Source of the DNA: Psilocybe azurescens
Taxonomy: Eukaryota > Basidiomycota > Agaricomycetes > Agaricales > Agrocybaceae
NCBI GenBank assembly: GCA_023853785.1
Contig: JAJIRX010000302.1
Coordinates: 41,370 to 105,369 of the forward strand
DNA: 64,000 bases
Reading direction: 5' to 3'
Shown: one piece after another, positions 61,313 through 64,000 of the stretch
How positions within the stretch are numbered: position 1 is the stretch's first letter
Layout of the letters: each line of letters begins with the position of its first letter
Translations under genes and position numbers: made by a program
Notes under the pieces: model-generated
The model's database searches: none
What the model saw: only the letters and a program-made list of their open reading frames with translations
Told to the model about the DNA's origin: nothing

Positions 61313-61342
61313 GTTGGCGATAGTGCAGTATGGGTTTGGGGA

Positions 61343-62050
61343 GAGGTGGTGCTAAAAGCGAAATCTGCAGGTTACACTATGAGTGTAGGGGCGATATGTG
61401 CTAAATGACTTTGGAGGGTTATCCAAAGTAGCCATTTCGTCTTTATAGACTCATCAGTAGCTATCGTATGTAAGGAATATTACTAATGCTCTTAAAATAG
61501 GCGCGCGTTTACTAAGCTATTCTTAGCGAATCGACTATTGATTACTCATCCTTTTATTGTTATCTTTGTAATCTTTCTGCAAATGCGAGAACGTCAAGGG
61601 TCTTGCTGACTGATTACAATAGAGTCGATCGACTCATTACCAATAACATCGTGGTGGATTAGTGATCAATTCATCTTGATTATGAATTGACGAGACCGGA
61701 TTGCTCCAATCGGTCAATCTGACTAAAAGATTAGTCATGTCAGTGTAATAGCTTACCAATCGTGTCGAATAGACACTAGACTTTATAATTGTCTATTCCT
61801 GTACTTATGCTATCCGGATAAATCCGGGGCCAAGGTACCGGTCAACGATCCGGACTACTGGGTTGAACCTACTAATCCGGCGATGCGTCGTGTTGGGCTG
61901 CTTACTAACCTAGGTGTTGGGCAGCTTACTAAGCCAGCGGTGCTTCGTTTTGAACGATCCGTTCGTGGGGAAAGTGCCGGTCCCGAGATACATATCGTGA
62001 CATCCTTCCCTAATAAGGCAATTGTTAGAATTACCTATTTGGGTAAGTTC
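61343..62050 (-). repeat. LTR-like unit B' (5' unit of the full element)
   Basis: Nearly identical to unit B, with about a dozen single-base gaps (for example GGGTTGAACC where B has GGGTTCGAACC). It precedes ORF1 in the sense direction, across a G-rich tract at 61330-61342. Confidence 0.75.
61392..61466 (-). ncRNA. Hammerhead ribozyme 3 (type I)
   Basis: Identical in core and arms to ribozyme 2. Located in the 5' unit of the element. Predicted cut between 61404 and 61403. Confidence 0.85.
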
Positions 62051-62066
62051 GGTTTGGGGTGAGGGC
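62051..62066 (+). repeat. Telomere-like G-rich tract between units B' and A'
   Basis: GGTTTGGGGTGAGGG, marking the border between two stacked elements. Confidence 0.6.
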
Positions 62067-62817
62067 AAAATGCAAAAAGCTGTGTGTTACACTATGAGTG
62101 TGGGGCGATACTAGCTAAATAGCTTTGGAGGGGTATCCAAAGTAGCCATTTCGTCTTTATAGACTCATCAGTAGCTATCGTACGTAAGGAATATTACTAT
62201 ATGCTCCTAAAATAAGCGCGTGTTTACTAAGCTAGCGCCTATTCTTAGCGAATCGACTATCGATTCCTAATCGTTTTGTATTACCTTTGTAATCTTTCTC
62301 GTCCTAAAACGGGAACGTCAGAGGTCTTACTGACTAATTACAATAGAGCTGATTAAGCTTGTTTCCAATAATATCGTGGATGATTAGTTATCGAGTCACT
62401 TTGATTATGAATCGGTGGACTAGAGTTGCTCCGATCTAGTGTTTCTGACTAAACGTTAGTCATATCCGAGTAATAGCTTACCAACCAGGTCGAGAATAGA
62501 CCATAGACTTCTGCAATAATAGCAGTCTATTCATATCGCTAACGCTATCCAGTAATCCGAAGAAAACCGGGCCCGGGCCGACTCTACTTTGTACAAGGTC
62601 GAGTTACTGGGTTCGAACCTACTAATCCGGCGGTGCTTCGGTGTTCGGCGGCGCTTACTAACCTAGGTGTTGGGCGTTACTTACTAAACCTGCGGTGCTT
62701 CGTTTTCGGTAAGATCCGTTGGCTCGATCGAGACGTTTGACAATTCGACCGTCGATGCGAATAGCGGTATCCTTCCCTAATGAGGTAATTGTTAGTATTA
62801 CCTGTTTGGGTAAGTTC
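62067..62817 (-). repeat. LTR-like unit A' (3' unit of the next element)
   Basis: Matches unit A at 56149-56907 and follows the second RT in the sense direction. Carries hammerhead ribozyme 4. Confidence 0.75.
62106..62180 (-). ncRNA. Hammerhead ribozyme 4 (type I)
   Basis: Core as in the other three. Stem I: GCUA/UAGC and CGAUA/UAUCG, with a UAG bulge in place of ACA. Stem III differs: AUGGCU pairs with AGCUAU over six base pairs before UUGGA/UCCAA, so the stem is kept although the bases changed. Predicted cut between 62118 and 62117. Confidence 0.85.
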
Positions 62818-62938
62818 GGTTTGGGTTTGGGTTGGGTTGGGTTTGGGTTTGGCTATTACGAATCAAAGTGTGCTTGTGAGTTGATGTGAGTCACTCTATA
62901 GCTTTTAATAATTACATACGGTTTGGGGTTTGGGGTAG
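62818..62938 (+). repeat. Telomere-like tracts flanking the 3' spacer of the second element
   Basis: TTTGGG tract at 62818-62853, spacer starting GCTATTACGAATCAAA, then GGTTTGGGGTTTGGGG at 62921-62936. Same order as 57656-57775. Confidence 0.7.
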
Positions 62939-62968
62939 CGTGTCGCGACAAAGTCGCTAGTAATTATT

Positions 62969-64000
62969 TCATCGATTATTCGCTTTGGAGCTTCTGCCGA
63001 ATTCTGGATGTTCCCGGTCTGGAGACCGTGATCGTCGATGTAGTATTATCTCGTTATCGCTTTCATAAACGATAGGGTTCTGTTCACTAGCTTTTACTGA
63101 GTCAGATTGATAATCTTCATTAACGTCTTGAATCAAGGGAACGACACCACCTTGTTCGGCGATGTTTTCATCCAGTTCACGAAAAACTGTTTTCTTCCAT
63201 ACATTTGCAAGGTCGAATAGATTTGTGTTACGTTTCGGGACACAATCCAACTGACTTCGAGTAGTCCCTATCTTCCGAAGGTCTGGTACGTACATATCTT
63301 CTCCGTCAACCGGGATCACTGCGAACAGGTCCGGCTTAACATCATCGAGTCCATGCACCTCACTCGTCACTAGGTTTGATAAAGGGTCTGGATGCGGAGA
63401 TTGAGTAATCTCCATTCTCAGCGCGGGTATACCACTCTGACCAGTACTCGGTAACAGCTTTACCAAGTTCGGCAGCTGAGAACCAATTCCATACTTCGTC
63501 GTATCTGGTTTTAAGTACAAGAACACTTTCGTCGTGCTCTGCGGCTCGCGATACGAACCGCTTTTCCCAACGTTCTTGTATGTTTTTCTTACACCAGGAC
63601 ATGACTAGTTTTTCGGGGATAGCCGCGTGTGATATAGAGCGTTAAGGTCTCTAATTGCCTCTATGTAGATATCCTTTGAACTACATAACACGGCTAACCG
63701 GGATAGCTCCCCGATGTAAACGCTCTTTTGACGTCCATTGGGTGATGCGATATCCATGGAACTCGTTCTCGATTGTTTCCGGCCTTGACATACGGCTTCC
63801 AACAAAGTTTTCCAGACTTTGTAAAGAGGAAGCTGTCGAGAAATTGACATCCAGTGTCGGAAACAGCCCATTCAATCACACATCCATCAAAACGAATTGA
63901 ATTCTCAAGTAACTTGAGAGCGTCGTTAGCTGATTCTGCGTAAACGATGCCTAGACAATCGTCGATGTATCTTCCGTAGAAGACCACGTCGGGATGGTTT
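62969..64000 (-). pseudogene. Second Penelope-like reverse transcriptase, partial at window edge
   Basis: Runs off the right end, so only motif C and the C-terminal half are visible: FYGRYIDDCLGIVYAESAND, FDGCVIEWAVSDTGCQFLDS, NRERVPWISHHPMDVKR, then VYIGELSRLAVLCSSKDIYI and the C-terminal part ending HPEFGRSSKANNR at 62969. Here the ESANDALKLLENS segment is in frame where the first copy is shifted. A one-base change after DVKR (near 63720) and others near 63600 and 63400 break the frame. Same family as the element at 57776-61329, and about as close to it as separate copies of one lineage. Confidence 0.75.

Larger units (their letters stand above)
57776..61329 (-). mobile_element. Penelope-like retroelement (Coprina-like, no endonuclease domain seen)
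   Basis: Body of one element, read on the minus strand: ORF1 (61312 to 60116), then reverse transcriptase (59917 to about 57804), flanked by unit B' upstream and unit B downstream. No GIY-YIG endonuclease signature is seen after the RT, as in the telomere-attached Coprina elements known from basidiomycetes. The 3' end faces the chromosome interior. Confidence 0.75.

Overview
The window is fungal, most likely an agaricomycete basidiomycete, and appears to be subtelomeric. Genes are split by many short GT-AG introns of about 46-62 nt. The gene families (NACHT NTPases, a seven-span membrane family, DUF1348/SnoaL-like proteins, a MEF2/RLM1-type MADS-box factor, FAD monooxygenases) are typical of mushroom-forming fungi. 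The right end holds Penelope-like retroelements separated by G-rich telomere-like repeats.

Layout. 0-8.3 kb: two copies, plus a third remnant, of a minus-strand multi-pass membrane protein gene, with gene-poor DNA between them. 8.3-10.4 kb: a nine-exon FAD-dependent aromatic hydroxylase with one frameshift near its end. 11.2-12.5 kb: an apparently intact seven-span membrane protein gene. 13-34 kb: a module [seven-span membrane gene (+) / DUF1348 gene (-) / MADS-box gene (-)] present three times. Most parts of the first two modules are broken; the third has a complete MADS-box gene (31.5-34.3 kb). 34-55 kb: the MADS-box gene is repeated again as a cassette with a divergently transcribed NACHT NTPase gene. 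There are three NACHT genes (36.4, 43.4 and 48.4 kb; the last two intact by exon arithmetic) and three more MADS-box copies. The copy at 52.3-53.7 kb encodes a complete but shortened 269-residue factor.

55.5-64 kb: the 3' part of an HNH-nuclease-type gene stops abruptly at a (TTTGGG/TTTGGGG)n tract. A stack of Penelope-like elements follows on the minus strand. One carries a full ORF1-RT block, and the next RT runs off the window. They are separated by long-terminal-repeat-like units of two families, A and B. Each unit holds a type I hammerhead ribozyme on the element's sense strand. Orientation (3' ends inward, G-rich strand pointing right) fits attachment to a broken chromosome end, with the telomere to the right.

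How the parts may work together (inference): the MADS-domain protein is of the class whose yeast and animal relatives bind CTA(A/T)4TAG or YTA(A/T)4TAR. A perfect CTAAATTTAG lies 91-92 nt upstream of two NACHT start codons, with a one-mismatch form before the third. A YTA(A/T)4TAR site lies about 80-90 nt upstream of three MADS-box starts. The cassette therefore looks like a transcription factor linked to NLR-like NTPases it could control, amplified next to a chromosome end. Several single-base frameshifts could be decay or assembly errors, and I flag them as such.
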